Assembly (NCBI GenBank): GCA_003612585.1
Contig: RAZH01000014.1
Span: 1-64,000, forward strand
DNA: 64,000 nt
DNA from: a bacterium 1XD42-54
GTDB lineage: Bacteria > Bacillota > Clostridia > Lachnospirales > Lachnospiraceae
Direction of reading: 5' to 3'
Position numbers and translations under genes: made by a program. Of this stretch, positions 46,316 through 55,379 are shown piece after piece; position 1 is the first letter of the stretch, and each line of letters begins with the position of its first letter. A model generated the notes under the pieces. The model did no database searches. It was not told the DNA's origin and worked only from the letters and a program-made list of their open reading frames with translations.

Positions 46316-47602
46316 CTATTCTATATTCACTTGAATAATCTGATTTATTAAACCAATGATTTCCGACCTGTTACCATCATCATGCCAGTATGTAGAAACA
46401 GTTGTATTATTATCCTCTCCTGAATATGTGTGTCCACAATTTGCAGATACCTGAAACCTGTTTACTCCTCCATTCAGGCAAAGACTTATGAATGTATGAC
46501 GCATATCATGGAGTCGGACATATGGCAATGGTTCCAGTCCATCTTTTCCTCTGGCTTTATTCACACGGTTTAGAAATTCCGAAAATCTCCGGCTGACTTT
46601 TCCCGGATGAGGAAGATATCCTCTAACCAGATTCTCTTTTGTCATATAAATATAGTCATCCGGTTTCACGGAACGCTGCAGATATTCTTCCTGCTGTGCT
46701 TTGATATGATCCAACATCTGAACCAGGATATCTGGCAATGCTGCATATCTCTGCTTTCGTTCTTCTCTGGTATGTCCCGCATCATTTCCTCTTTTCGGTA
46801 CTTTCTCAATACTACCGGTAGAAATCTGGCATCTCTGATATTCCACATCAATCAGTCTGTTTTCAAAATCAATATTTCTCCACTTGATTCCGCAAAGTTC
46901 ACCTCGTCTCATACCAGTCAGGACTGTGAATCCAATCATGCTCCACACAGAATAATCTGCCTCATAATTTATCGCAAACTGAAGCATATAATTGACCTGT
47001 TCAGCATTCAGAATATTGCCCTTGAATACCTGCACTTCTCCGTAATCTGCATCGAGAACAACATTCTCCGTAATACCATACCTGTTCTGATTCTTTTTCA
47101 TATATCTCCAGAAATCTTTCAAATGTGTTCTGATTTTCTGAACGCTGTTATTGCTTAAAGGATGTTCAAACCCCAGCTGACTTTCTTTACACCATGCAAA
47201 GAATTTTTCGATGTCAAGTGTATCAATGTTGCGAACATCTCGATCACTGAAATATGCTTTCATCCTCTTCGCCTGCGATTGTTTCTGCATCATGTAGGAA
47301 TCAGACCATGTACTTTTATAGTATTCCGTATATTCATCCAGCACTTGGTCAAATGCAATCCTTCTCGTAATACCGGTTGTTCTCCTAGTTTTCTTTAACG
47401 CATTATTTTTTCCCTGAATTGCTTTTGCTTCCTTCATGGTACTGACAGTTCTGGTTGTCTTGATCTGCTTCATTTCCATTCTTCCTGTTTTCTTGTTCAT
47501 ACGTAGCTGGCGTCCAAAATCAAGACTTACCACATACTTTTTAGTGATTACGTTCTGTTTAATTCCTGGTGTTCCAGTATCGACGTACGTATCTTTTTTC
47601 AT
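46316..47602 (-). CDS. Tyrosine integrase 1
   Basis: A 428-aa phage/ICE-type recombinase. An N-terminal arm-binding domain (LGRQLRMNKKTG-type, here FGRQLRMNKKTG) is followed by a SAM-like core-binding domain and a catalytic domain with Arg (TGMRRGELCG), His-x-x-Arg (RLHDMRHTFISL), GHT and the nucleophile Tyr near VSTYWHDDGN. All catalytic residues are present. It is a paralogue of integrase 2 next to it. Its att site was not identified; it may belong to a second nested element. Confidence 0.88.
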   Translation of the reverse strand: MKKDTYVDTGTPGIKQNVITKKYVVSLDFGRQLRMNKKTGRMEMKQIKTTRTVSTMKEAKAIQGKNNALKKTRRTTGITRRIAFDQVLDEYTEYYKSTWSDSYMMQKQSQAKRMKAYFSDRDVRNIDTLDIEKFFAWCKESQLGFEHPLSNNSVQKIRTHLKDFWRYMKKNQNRYGITENVVLDADYGEVQVFKGNILNAEQVNYMLQFAINYEADYSVWSMIGFTVLTGMRRGELCGIKWRNIDFENRLIDVEYQRCQISTGSIEKVPKRGNDAGHTREERKQRYAALPDILVQMLDHIKAQQEEYLQRSVKPDDYIYMTKENLVRGYLPHPGKVSRRFSEFLNRVNKARGKDGLEPLPYVRLHDMRHTFISLCLNGGVNRFQVSANCGHTYSGEDNNTTVSTYWHDDGNRSEIIGLINQIIQVNIE

Positions 47603-47704
47603 TTTCTGATTGCTCCTTTTGGTGAATTGATATTAGTTCCTTCACCTTTTAAAGACAAAGAAAATGGTAAAAATAAAGGAACATCTCAAAAGTTTTTTAG
47701 AAAT

Positions 47705-47739
47705 TTAAAAAATCCCAGACACCTTAGCATCTGGGATTT
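47705..47739 (-). terminator. Terminator of integrase 2
   Basis: AATCCCAGA (47711-47719) pairs with TCTGGGATT (47730-47738) with a 10-base loop. On the minus strand it is followed by a T run (plus A run near 47705-47712). It lies directly after the stop of integrase 2 and upstream of integrase 1. Confidence 0.85.
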
Positions 47740-47749
47740 CAAATAATAA

Positions 47750-49057
47750 TTAGTATTCACTCATATCCAGAATTTCCAGCTTCGCTGTAATCATCTTATC
47801 AATGAAAGCGATTATATCTTCTCTGTTGTTGTCATCATGCCAGTACACTGATACTGTAATGGAATTCCCTTTTCCGGAAAAGGTATGTCCGCAGTTTGCG
47901 GAAACCTGAAACTGATTAACTCCACCATTTAAACACAAACTGATAAAAGTATGCCTCAGATCATGCAGTCTCACCTGTGGGATTGCTTCCAATCCTGCTT
48001 TTTCACGAACCTTATTCATTCTATTCTGAAACTCCGAAAACTTTCTGCTAAGCTTTCCCGGATGTGGCAGATATCCATTCACCAAATTTACTTTTGTCAT
48101 GTAAATGTAGTCCTCGGGAATAACCTCGCGTCTGAGATAGATCGCCTGCTGATCCTTGATGTAGCCAAGAAGAATTGCCAGAGAATCCGGAAGTGCCGCA
48201 TATCTCTGTTTACGCTCTTCTCTGGAATTACCATCGTCTTTCCCGCCCTTCGGTACTTTCTCCAGACTGCCTGTAGAAATCTGACATCTCTGATATTCCA
48301 CATCAATCAGTCTTTTTTCAAAATCAATGTTCTTCCATTTCACACCACATAATTCTCCCCGGCGCAGTCCACTGAGAAGCGGGAGACCTATCAATGCCAA
48401 TATAGAGTAATCTTTCTCATTGTTGATTGCATACTGAATCATATAATTGACCTGCTCCGCATTCAGTATTGTTGCTTCAAACTTTTTGATATCTCCGACC
48501 TCAGCATCCAGAACAACATTCTCTCGGATTCCATACTTTTTCTGATTCTTCTTCATATATTTCCAGAGATCATACAGATGTGTTCTGATTTTCTGAATGC
48601 TGTTATTACTAAGTGGCTGCGAAAATCCCGGTTGTGGGCTTCTGCACCACTTGAAGAATTCCTCGATATCCAATGTATCAATGCTTTTTACATCACGATT
48701 TCCGAAATAGGTCTGCATCCTTTTTGCCTGTGACTGTTTTTGCATCATATAGGAATCCGACCAGTTCTCCTTGTAATGTGCAGTATATTCTGCAAGGGCA
48801 CGAATGAAGATCACTTTTTCAGCCACTTCTGTCACCTTTCTTTCCTTTTTCTCCTTGTTATTTTTTCCCAGAAGTGCTTTCGCCTCTTTTAATGTGGTTA
48901 CGTGTTTGGTAGTTTTTGCCTGCTTCATTTCCATCAGCCCTGTTTTCTTATTCAAACGAAGCTGACGTCCCAGATCAATCGTCACGATGTACATGTTATC
49001 GCTGATTCTCTGCTTAATTCCCGGGTATCCGGTCTCCTTGTACAATTCTTTCTTCAT
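47750..49057 (-). CDS. Tyrosine integrase 2
   Basis: A 435-aa recombinase closely similar to integrase 1 over its whole length. Catalytic motifs are SGLRRGELCG, RLHDLRHTFISLCLNGG, GHT and VSVYWHDDNN (the Tyr is present). The frame is open to 49177, but ATG 49057 has a GGAGG site and gives the same N-terminus as integrase 1. It lies nearest the right edge, with the arm-like repeats directly upstream of its start, so it is the best candidate for having integrated the island. Confidence 0.88.
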   Translation of the reverse strand: MKKELYKETGYPGIKQRISDNMYIVTIDLGRQLRLNKKTGLMEMKQAKTTKHVTTLKEAKALLGKNNKEKKERKVTEVAEKVIFIRALAEYTAHYKENWSDSYMMQKQSQAKRMQTYFGNRDVKSIDTLDIEEFFKWCRSPQPGFSQPLSNNSIQKIRTHLYDLWKYMKKNQKKYGIRENVVLDAEVGDIKKFEATILNAEQVNYMIQYAINNEKDYSILALIGLPLLSGLRRGELCGVKWKNIDFEKRLIDVEYQRCQISTGSLEKVPKGGKDDGNSREERKQRYAALPDSLAILLGYIKDQQAIYLRREVIPEDYIYMTKVNLVNGYLPHPGKLSRKFSEFQNRMNKVREKAGLEAIPQVRLHDLRHTFISLCLNGGVNQFQVSANCGHTFSGKGNSITVSVYWHDDNNREDIIAFIDKMITAKLEILDMSEY

Positions 49058-49104
49058 AAAGCTACTTTTCCTCCATCCTGACGCATTCGCGACATATTTT
49101 TCGA

Positions 49105-49130
49105 TTTTGGTAGTTTTTTTGGTAGTTTTT
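49105..49130. repeat. Right arm-type integrase sites
   Basis: TTTTGGTAG and TTTGGTAGTTTTT are in the same orientation as 25351-25376, with 24 of 26 bases identical. They lie between integrase 2 and the attachment core. Confidence 0.6.
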
Positions 49131-49169
49131 AAAGAAAAAAGCCACTCCTTAAAGGTTAAAGAATGGCTT
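49131..49169 (-). terminator. Terminator of the downstream response regulator
   Basis: AAGCCACTCCTTA (49139-49151) pairs with TAAAGAATGGCTT (49157-49169) through two G-U type positions, followed on the minus strand by a T run (plus A run 49131-49140). It lies about 35 bases after the regulator stop, inside the proposed island edge. Confidence 0.7.
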
Positions 49170-49203
49170 AAATACAAGGAAAATTGGCTTTTTGATTTAC
49201 GAA

Positions 49204-49893
49204 TTACACTTTAAACCGATATCCTACTCCCCAGATCGTCTCAATATACTGTGGCTTTGAAGAATGCTTCTCTATCTTTTCCCGGATTTTTTTGATATGC
49301 ACAGTAACGGTAGCGATGTCCCCGACTGACTCCATATCCCATATTTCTTTAAAAAGTTCCTCTTTTGTAAACACATGATTCGGATTCTGTGCAAGAAATG
49401 TGAGAAGATCAAACTCTTTTGTTGTAAAGTTTCTCTCTTCTCCCTCAATCCATACGCGGCGGGCTGTTTTGTCAATCTTTATTCCACGAATTTCCACCAT
49501 ATCATTTTCCGGCAGATTACTGTTTACAAGCCTTTCATAACGTGCAAGGTGTGCTTTCACCCGGGCCACCAGCTCGCTTGGGCTAAATGGTTTTGTCATA
49601 TAATCGTCTGCGCCAAGACCAAGACCGCGTATTTTATCAATATCGTCCTTTTTTGCTGAAACCATCACAATGGGAACATTTTTCTTTTCCCTTATTTGGC
49701 GACAGATTTCAAAACCATCGACTTCAGGCAACATCAAATCCAGAATAATCAGATCAAATTCCTCCTCCAAAGACCGTTTCAGGCCCGTATCACCAGAATT
49801 TTCCGTCTCCACCTCAAAACCGGAAAGCTCCAGATAATCCTTCTCTAGATCTGCAATCGCTATTTCATCTTCCACAATCAGTATTCTACTCAT
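49204..49893 (-). CDS. OmpR-family response regulator
   Basis: A 229-aa protein. The receiver has VEDE, Asp52 (ILDLMLPEVDG), the Thr/Ser position in MVSAKK and Lys in TKPFSP; the C-terminal winged helix ends WGVGYRFKV. It forms a pair with the kinase gene transcribed before it, with an 8-base overlap. Its last codons coincide with the proposed attachment core, so the island probably supplied or restored its 3' end. Confidence 0.9.
   Translation of the reverse strand: MSRILIVEDEIAIADLEKDYLELSGFEVETENSGDTGLKRSLEEEFDLIILDLMLPEVDGFEICRQIREKKNVPIVMVSAKKDDIDKIRGLGLGADDYMTKPFSPSELVARVKAHLARYERLVNSNLPENDMVEIRGIKIDKTARRVWIEGEERNFTTKEFDLLTFLAQNPNHVFTKEELFKEIWDMESVGDIATVTVHIKKIREKIEKHSSKPQYIETIWGVGYRFKV
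49211..49221. other. Putative right attachment core of the island
   Basis: TTAAACCGATA is identical to 25214-25224 and lies in the last codons of the response-regulator gene. The 3' ends of genes are common integrase targets because the repeat preserves the reading frame. Confidence 0.5.
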
Positions 49894-51376
49894 GAACAGG
49901 TACCTCCTGATATTTTCTTATTTCAAAATGCATAACCGTTCCCTCTGATACTTTGCTGGTTGCCCAGATTCTTCCACCGTGATCTTCTATAATTTTTTTC
50001 ACAATCGAAAGGCCGATGCCGTTTCCTCCTTGCGCAGAATTTCTTGACAAATCCGTACGATAAAAACGATCAAAAATAGATGGTAATTCTTTGTTCGGAA
50101 TTCCCTTTCCGTTATCCTCCAGTTCCACATGGATAAAATCCCCCATATCCATCACACGCAGCTGTACGTTCTTTTTCTCTTTCTCCATATATTTCACAGA
50201 ATTTCCGATAATATTATTTACGACACGCTTAAGCTGCTCCGCGTCTGCGATAATGAGCTCTCCTGGTTCCACTGTGTTGATGTAAGAAAAAGTAATATTC
50301 TTTTCCCTGAGTTCAAGCCCCACTTCTTCGGCACAGTCGTCAAAATACTCTGACACGTCAATTTTATTGAAATTATAGGGAATACGATTTGTATCAATCT
50401 TGGAATAAAAAGTCAGCTCATTGATCAGCCGGTCCATGTCATTTGCTTTAATATAAATAGTTCGGATATAGCGGTCCATCTTTTCTGGTGTGTCCGCCAC
50501 TCCATCCATAATTCCTTCCACATAACCCTTCACTGCTGTAATTGGCGTTTTCAGATCGTGTGAAATATTGCTAATCAGCTCTTTGCTTTGCTGATCAAAA
50601 GCACGCTTCTGCTCATCCACATCCTTTAATCTCTGCCTCATTTCATTAAAATCACGGCAAAGCTCACTGATCTCATCGTTGCCTTTTACCTCTATCTCAA
50701 AATCAAAGTCCTCTCCCTTAATCCGGTTCATACCCTCGCTCAGCTTCTTCAAAGGAGTGTGGATTCCCGTATAAATCCACATAATCATAATTAAAACAGT
50801 GACAATTAAAATAATTACGACAGAAATAATCAGATCACGCATCAGTTTCTTTGTCTGTGACGCAATCTTGCTGGATGAGGAAACAATAAACAAACTGACC
50901 TCAGAACCATCCTCCATACTCACATCAAGCTGTTTGATAAATGCCTGAACTGCCTTTCCAATATAAGAACCACCGTCTGCCGCACTCGTAAAGCTACGAA
51001 AAGCAGGCAGCTCTTTCAGAAGAAGATCTAATTTTTCCGTACTTCCATTGTAAAAAATCTCTCCATCTTTTCTCACAAGTAGAAATGAAAGCTTATCCTG
51101 AAGAACGCTGTTAACCTGTTTCAAAAAACGTTCCTCAAGAAATCTCTCTGGATTCTGTCTTGCCTGCTCTTTCATCCCCTCAAATATTTCCTGCGTGGAT
51201 CTTCCGATCATCTGCATAGAATCCGAAAGATTTTCGTATGAAACAGAAACACCGTAATTTCTCTCGATCAGATCCATCTGATATTTTGTAAACCCGAAAA
51301 TCGTCACTCCAAATAAAAGAGTAGGCACAAGAATAATAATCAGAAAAGCAGTAATAAGCCTTGTCTTTAATCGCAT
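49886..51376 (-). CDS. Sensor histidine kinase with large extracytoplasmic domain
   Basis: A 496-aa membrane kinase. Transmembrane helices at about 8-28 and 182-203 flank a sensor domain of about 150 residues. They are followed by HAMP (about 203-255), HisKA with His273 (NISHDLKTPITAVKGY) and HATPase (NNIIGNSVKYM, GNGIGLSIVKKI). It is transcribed before its regulator, the reverse of the usual order. The signal is unknown; family members sense cell-envelope stress or peptides. Confidence 0.9.
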   Translation of the reverse strand: MRLKTRLITAFLIIILVPTLLFGVTIFGFTKYQMDLIERNYGVSVSYENLSDSMQMIGRSTQEIFEGMKEQARQNPERFLEERFLKQVNSVLQDKLSFLLVRKDGEIFYNGSTEKLDLLLKELPAFRSFTSAADGGSYIGKAVQAFIKQLDVSMEDGSEVSLFIVSSSSKIASQTKKLMRDLIISVVIILIVTVLIMIMWIYTGIHTPLKKLSEGMNRIKGEDFDFEIEVKGNDEISELCRDFNEMRQRLKDVDEQKRAFDQQSKELISNISHDLKTPITAVKGYVEGIMDGVADTPEKMDRYIRTIYIKANDMDRLINELTFYSKIDTNRIPYNFNKIDVSEYFDDCAEEVGLELREKNITFSYINTVEPGELIIADAEQLKRVVNNIIGNSVKYMEKEKKNVQLRVMDMGDFIHVELEDNGKGIPNKELPSIFDRFYRTDLSRNSAQGGNGIGLSIVKKIIEDHGGRIWATSKVSEGTVMHFEIRKYQEVPVHE

Positions 51377-51518
51377 AAAATCACCTGTTTTAAACTTATT
51401 TTCCAGAAATACGGATATGAAACGTTTTCATTTCCTCATATTTTTTAAGTATAACACAATCCTTTTGTTATTTCACCTAAACAATATTGAAGGATTCTAA
51501 ACTTTCTCTAAAAACATA

Positions 51519-51587
51519 GAAAAAAATCAGGGCTGTTGTCTAAATACAAGCTTTTAACAATGATTTAAAACAACCCTGATCTTTTTT
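51519..51587 (-). terminator. Terminator of metK
   Basis: ATCAGGGCTGTTGT (51526-51539) pairs with ACAACCCTGAT (51570-51580), with A and T runs on both sides. It can act on both strands and lies 28 bases past the metK stop. Confidence 0.75.
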
Positions 51588-51607
51588 CTATTCAGATTCT
51601 CATTTTT

Positions 51608-52795
51608 TTAAAGATACTTCTTTAATATTTCTACCTTATCCAGCTTTTCCCATGGGAGATCCAGATCTGTTCTTCCGAAATGTCCATAAGCTGCTGTCTT
51701 CTTGTAAATCGGTCTGCGCAAATCCAACATTTTAATGATACCGGCCGGTCTCAGATCAAAATTCTCTCTTACAATTTCTGTAAGCTTTTCATCCGAAAGC
51801 TTTCCGGTTCCATCCGTGTCGACCATTATGGAAGTCGGTCTGGCAACTCCAATTGCATAAGACAACTGGATTTCACATTTATCAGCAAGTCCCGCTGCAA
51901 CTATATTTTTAGCCACATAACGCGCCGCGTATGCTGCGCTTCGGTCTACCTTAGTACAATCTTTTCCGGAAAAAGCGCCGCCGCCATGACGAGCATATCC
52001 TCCATACGTATCCACAATAATCTTCCGCCCAGTCAAACCGCTGTCTCCGTGCGGGCCTCCGATGACAAAACGTCCAGTCGGATTTACAAAAAACTTTGTT
52101 TCCCCATCAATCATATCTTTTGGAAGGATCACGTCAAACACATGCTTTTTAATATCCTCATGTATCTGTTCCTGTGTGACATCCGGGTCATGCTGTGTGG
52201 AAAGTACAACTGCATCAAGACGTGCGGGCTTTCCGTTTTTATCATACTCAACAGTCACCTGTGTTTTTCCATCCGGACGCAGATAGGAAAGTGTTCCATC
52301 CTTTCTCACCTTTGTGAGCTGCAATGCCAGCTTATGCGCAAGCGATATCGGGTATGGCATGTATTCTTCCGTCTCATTCGTCGCATAACCAAACATCATT
52401 CCCTGATCTCCGGCTCCGATCGCTTCAATCTCCTCGTCGCTCATAGCACTTTCTTTCGCTTCCAGCGCTTTATCCACACCCATAGCAATATCTGTAGACT
52501 GTTCATCAATCGCAGTAATCACTCCACAGGTCTCTGCATCAAACCCATATTTTCCTCTGGTATATCCGATCTCCCTTACGGTATCTCTCACAATTTTCTG
52601 GATATCAACATAAGCCTTTGTGGTAATCTCACCCATCACAAGCACCAGTCCTGTTGTCGTCGCCGTCTCACAGGCAACACGGCTCATGGGATCCTGTGCC
52701 AGCAATGCATCCAGAATTGCATCAGAAATCTGGTCGCACATTTTATCCGGATGTCCTTCTGTCACGGATTCTGAGGTAAATAATAATTTATCCAT
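51608..52795 (-). CDS. metK: S-adenosylmethionine synthetase
   Basis: A 395-aa enzyme that makes SAM from methionine and ATP. The sequence begins [27 protein letters not shown] and contains [15 protein letters not shown] and [22 protein letters not shown], the family signatures. It is preceded by a SAM-I riboswitch with a terminator, so expression falls when SAM is plentiful. It stands alone between two terminators. Confidence 0.97.
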   Translation of the reverse strand: MDKLLFTSESVTEGHPDKMCDQISDAILDALLAQDPMSRVACETATTTGLVLVMGEITTKAYVDIQKIVRDTVREIGYTRGKYGFDAETCGVITAIDEQSTDIAMGVDKALEAKESAMSDEEIEAIGAGDQGMMFGYATNETEEYMPYPISLAHKLALQLTKVRKDGTLSYLRPDGKTQVTVEYDKNGKPARLDAVVLSTQHDPDVTQEQIHEDIKKHVFDVILPKDMIDGETKFFVNPTGRFVIGGPHGDSGLTGRKIIVDTYGGYARHGGGAFSGKDCTKVDRSAAYAARYVAKNIVAAGLADKCEIQLSYAIGVARPTSIMVDTDGTGKLSDEKLTEIVRENFDLRPAGIIKMLDLRRPIYKKTAAYGHFGRTDLDLPWEKLDKVEILKKYL

Positions 52796-52894
52796 TGTTT
52801 TTTCCTTTCTTTTTCTGGCTGCTTTTCTGTTATTTCCGGGATAAGTAAAACGATGTATGACTCATTTTTCATTCTAAAAAACTTTTATACATAC

Positions 52895-53039
52895 AAAAAA
52901 TCCACCTGAAAGGCGGACTCAATTATATATCATCAAATCCCCTTATTGTTCGATTTTACTCGCTCAGGTTGGCACCTTCCTTTTCAGGGGTTGCCGTGGC
53001 TTCACAGATCCTTTGTATCTCCACCACTCTGAATAAGAG
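52895..53039 (-). ncRNA. SAM-I riboswitch (S-box) with terminator, controlling metK
   Basis: Minus-strand RNA from about 53039 to 52941 has the S-box core: CTTATTCAGAGTGGTGGAGA, TGAAGCCACGGCAACC and GGTGCCAACC, closed by a P1 stem (CTTATT with AATAAG at 52942-52947). A downstream terminator hairpin (TCCACCT...AGGCGGA, 52901-52917) with a T run lies before metK. SAM binding would favour termination. The start of metK is about 100 bases further on. Confidence 0.92.
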
Positions 53040-53134
53040 AAAAGCATTATTCAACTGTTCGAAGTATAAGTTACAGCCATTTGCGGTTTTTGTCAAGCTT
53101 TGTTTTTTGGGGATTTGTTTATTTATAGAGGACA

Positions 53135-53207
53135 ACCAGAGAGAACCCATAAAAAACGGGGTTCCAACAAACAAGTCACCCCTTATTTTGCATGGGTTCT
53201 CTCTGGT
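53135..53207 (-). terminator. Nested hairpins after GatD
   Basis: Perfect 16-bp arms ACCAGAGAGAACCCAT (53135-53150) and its complement (53192-53207) enclose an inner stem (GGGGT...ACCCC, with GTTTTTT after it on the minus strand). The inner stem plus T run looks like the true terminator of the murT-gatD operon; the outer arms make the structure unusually long. The 52796-53248 gap holds this and the riboswitch. Confidence 0.65.
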
Positions 53208-53248
53208 CTGATTTTGATAAAATAAATTAATAGATACTGTTCATATTA

Positions 53249-53968
53249 TTATTTTACAAAACGTTCCACGATGTATCGGTTTGCCTGGAGTTCCTGCTCG
53301 TCGTCGAGTGGGGAGAGATCGGATGTTCCGTATTTGCGTTCCAGCGCATTTTTGATCAGGTAATCGCAGATGTGAGGGTTTTTGGGTAACAGTGGGCCAT
53401 GCAGATAGGTTCCGATTACGTTTTTGTAGAGAACTCCTTCTGCTTTTTCCGTTTCATTATTTCCGTATCCGAACAGAACCTTTCCCAGCGGTTTGTTATC
53501 TCCGATAAAGGTTCGTCCTCCGTGGTTTTCAAAACCGACAATCGGATAAGGGAACAGATCATTTTGTATTACAATATTTGATATAAGCCGGGGGGTTCCC
53601 TGTTCTGTGTATAAATCGACCAGGGAAAGACCTTCGATTCTTCCATCATCTGTATCATAATAGTGGCCGAGCAGCTGATATCCACCGCAGACTGCGATAA
53701 CGACGCCGTTATCCTCCACATACTCCTTAAAATCCTGACGAATTGTTTTTAACTTTTCACATACGAGCATCTGTTCCCGGTCTGAACCACCGCCAAGCAA
53801 GACGATATCCAGATCCAAGAAGCTAATTGTATCCGTGATCTGAAATTCCTGCACTTCTGCATCAATCCCACGCCACTGCATTCGCTTTTTTAAGCATTGA
53901 ATATTTCCCCGATCACCATATAAATTCAATAAATCCGGATATAAGTGTCCTATTCTTATTTTCATCAT
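53249..53968 (-). CDS. gatD: GatD-like lipid II amidotransferase subunit
   Basis: A 239-aa CobB/CobQ-type glutamine amidotransferase. The catalytic Cys94 is in VVIAVCGGYQLLG, and the His is in YLHGPLLPKNP. It begins with IGHLYPDLLNLYGDRGNI, the GatD signature. With MurT it amidates the D-Glu of lipid II to D-isoglutamine. It starts at 53968, 49 bases after the murT stop. Confidence 0.9.
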   Translation of the reverse strand: MMKIRIGHLYPDLLNLYGDRGNIQCLKKRMQWRGIDAEVQEFQITDTISFLDLDIVLLGGGSDREQMLVCEKLKTIRQDFKEYVEDNGVVIAVCGGYQLLGHYYDTDDGRIEGLSLVDLYTEQGTPRLISNIVIQNDLFPYPIVGFENHGGRTFIGDNKPLGKVLFGYGNNETEKAEGVLYKNVIGTYLHGPLLPKNPHICDYLIKNALERKYGTSDLSPLDDEQELQANRYIVERFVK

Positions 53969-54017
53969 CTAATCCTCATTCTCAGTGACGCTTCGCTGTC
54001 ATCTGTTTACTGAATCT

Positions 54018-55376
54018 TCAGTTTTTATTTGACCGATTCGTCTTTTTCCCTGCCATTTCCACTAAAATATTTCTGGTAGAAAACAGCGCTGTATAATTTA
54101 CCAGAACGTATAAATTTTTACATCCGTCTTTAATTCTTGCTTCAATTGCAGTTTTGACATCACCAATCAATTCTGAGTAGATATCCACATATTTCATTCG
54201 AAGCAGCATGTCCTGACAACGAATTCCACTAACTGTTATGGAATGAATATGATCCTCTGCAAACCGGTCAAAATCAACATCCCAGAGCCAGGAAATATCG
54301 GTTCCATCCTGCGCATTGTCATTGATCACGATGACAATATCCTTTTCTTTTTCATCCTCCATGACTGCGGAGATATTCTGGTTAAATCCAGCCGGATTTT
54401 TGGCCAGATTCAAAATAACATGCGTTCCTTCAATCTCAAATTCTTCCATTCTGCCGTTTTGAGGATTAAATTCTGCAAGTACTTGATCAAAATGAGCAAG
54501 ACTCATTCCTGCCGTTCTTGCCGCACTGTATGCTGCAAGAATGTTATAAATATTATAAAATCCCTTATAATCAGCTGCGACGCGACGTCCTTCTACCTCA
54601 AAACAAAGACCATTTTCCATACTGATTCCGGATGCTTCATAATCAATCACAGGTCTTGTAAAATCGCAATTTGGACAATCGTATTTTCCGATCTGGCTAT
54701 AATGATAAAAATCATATTCCAGCCTTGCTCCGCATTTCTTGCAGAAACGTCCCTCCCGGATCTCATGTTCACTTTGGGAATCAAATACCTTTTCCGTTAT
54801 ACCGTATGTCTTATACGGATTTCCGCTTTCCATGGCAAGATAGGCGGACAGCGCATCATCTCCATTTACAATTACTGTCATATCCGGAGCCATCTGCATG
54901 GCTCTTTTTAGCATATCCATCGTTATATCAATTTCTCCATATCGGTCGAGCTGATCGCGGAAAAGATTGGTCAGAACCATATAATCCGGTTTGAAATGCG
55001 GGAAAATCCGAAGCGTTGAAGCTTCGTCAATCTCGATACATGCATAATCTGCATCCAGCTTTCCGTTATTTTTTGCCGCAAGCACAAAGGCGGCAGCCAC
55101 ACCGGCCAACATATTGGACCCTGTGTGATTACATACCAGCTTTTTGCCCTCCGATTCTACGGCGGAACACAGCAGATTATTTGTAGTTGTCTTTCCGTTT
55201 GTTCCACATACGACAAAAATCTTTTCCCGCACCTGACCTGCCAGATCTTTTAAAATCTGCGGATCAGCCTTAAGTGCAACTTTTCCGGCAAACGTAACAC
55301 CCTGTCTGCCGGAAATTCTGCATGCAGTACTCACGATTTTTGCCATCCAAATGGCAATTAACCTTCGTACTCTCAT
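54018..55376 (-). CDS. murT: MurT-like lipid II amidation ligase
   Basis: A 452-aa Mur-ligase-family protein. The ATP site is VVCGTNGKTTTNNLL, and a zinc-ribbon insertion has CKKCG and CPNC pairs, unique to MurT. The C-terminal DUF1727-like domain includes NLAKNPAGFNQ. It activates D-Glu of lipid II while GatD delivers ammonia. It starts three bases after gyrA stops. Confidence 0.9.
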   Translation of the reverse strand: MRVRRLIAIWMAKIVSTACRISGRQGVTFAGKVALKADPQILKDLAGQVREKIFVVCGTNGKTTTNNLLCSAVESEGKKLVCNHTGSNMLAGVAAAFVLAAKNNGKLDADYACIEIDEASTLRIFPHFKPDYMVLTNLFRDQLDRYGEIDITMDMLKRAMQMAPDMTVIVNGDDALSAYLAMESGNPYKTYGITEKVFDSQSEHEIREGRFCKKCGARLEYDFYHYSQIGKYDCPNCDFTRPVIDYEASGISMENGLCFEVEGRRVAADYKGFYNIYNILAAYSAARTAGMSLAHFDQVLAEFNPQNGRMEEFEIEGTHVILNLAKNPAGFNQNISAVMEDEKEKDIVIVINDNAQDGTDISWLWDVDFDRFAEDHIHSITVSGIRCQDMLLRMKYVDIYSELIGDVKTAIEARIKDGCKNLYVLVNYTALFSTRNILVEMAGKKTNRSNKN

Positions 55377-55379
55377 TTT

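Larger units (their letters stand above)
25214..49221. mobile_element. Integrated genomic island carrying a DNA phosphorothioation system
   Basis: Both edges carry TTAAACCGATA (25214-25224 and 49211-49221), which encodes the GYRFK C-terminus of a response regulator. Just inside each edge lies a 26-bp repeat with 24 identities (25351-25376 and 49105-49130). Two full tyrosine integrases sit at the right end and mobilization remnants at the left. The cargo is AT-rich and almost wholly minus-strand. Recombination at the core would restore a response-regulator gene ending GYRFKM. The relaxase is absent, so the element looks mobilizable in origin and now probably immobile. The edges are inferred. 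Confidence 0.7.

Noticed and set aside
51680-52774. 364-aa plus-strand frame antisense to metK
   Set aside because: It has Cys/Ser/His-rich composition, no ribosome-binding site, and lies fully opposite a conserved gene.
53135-53207. T-box or second riboswitch
   Set aside because: No T-box sequence or other aptamer core is present, and the structure lies after gatD rather than before a gene on its strand.
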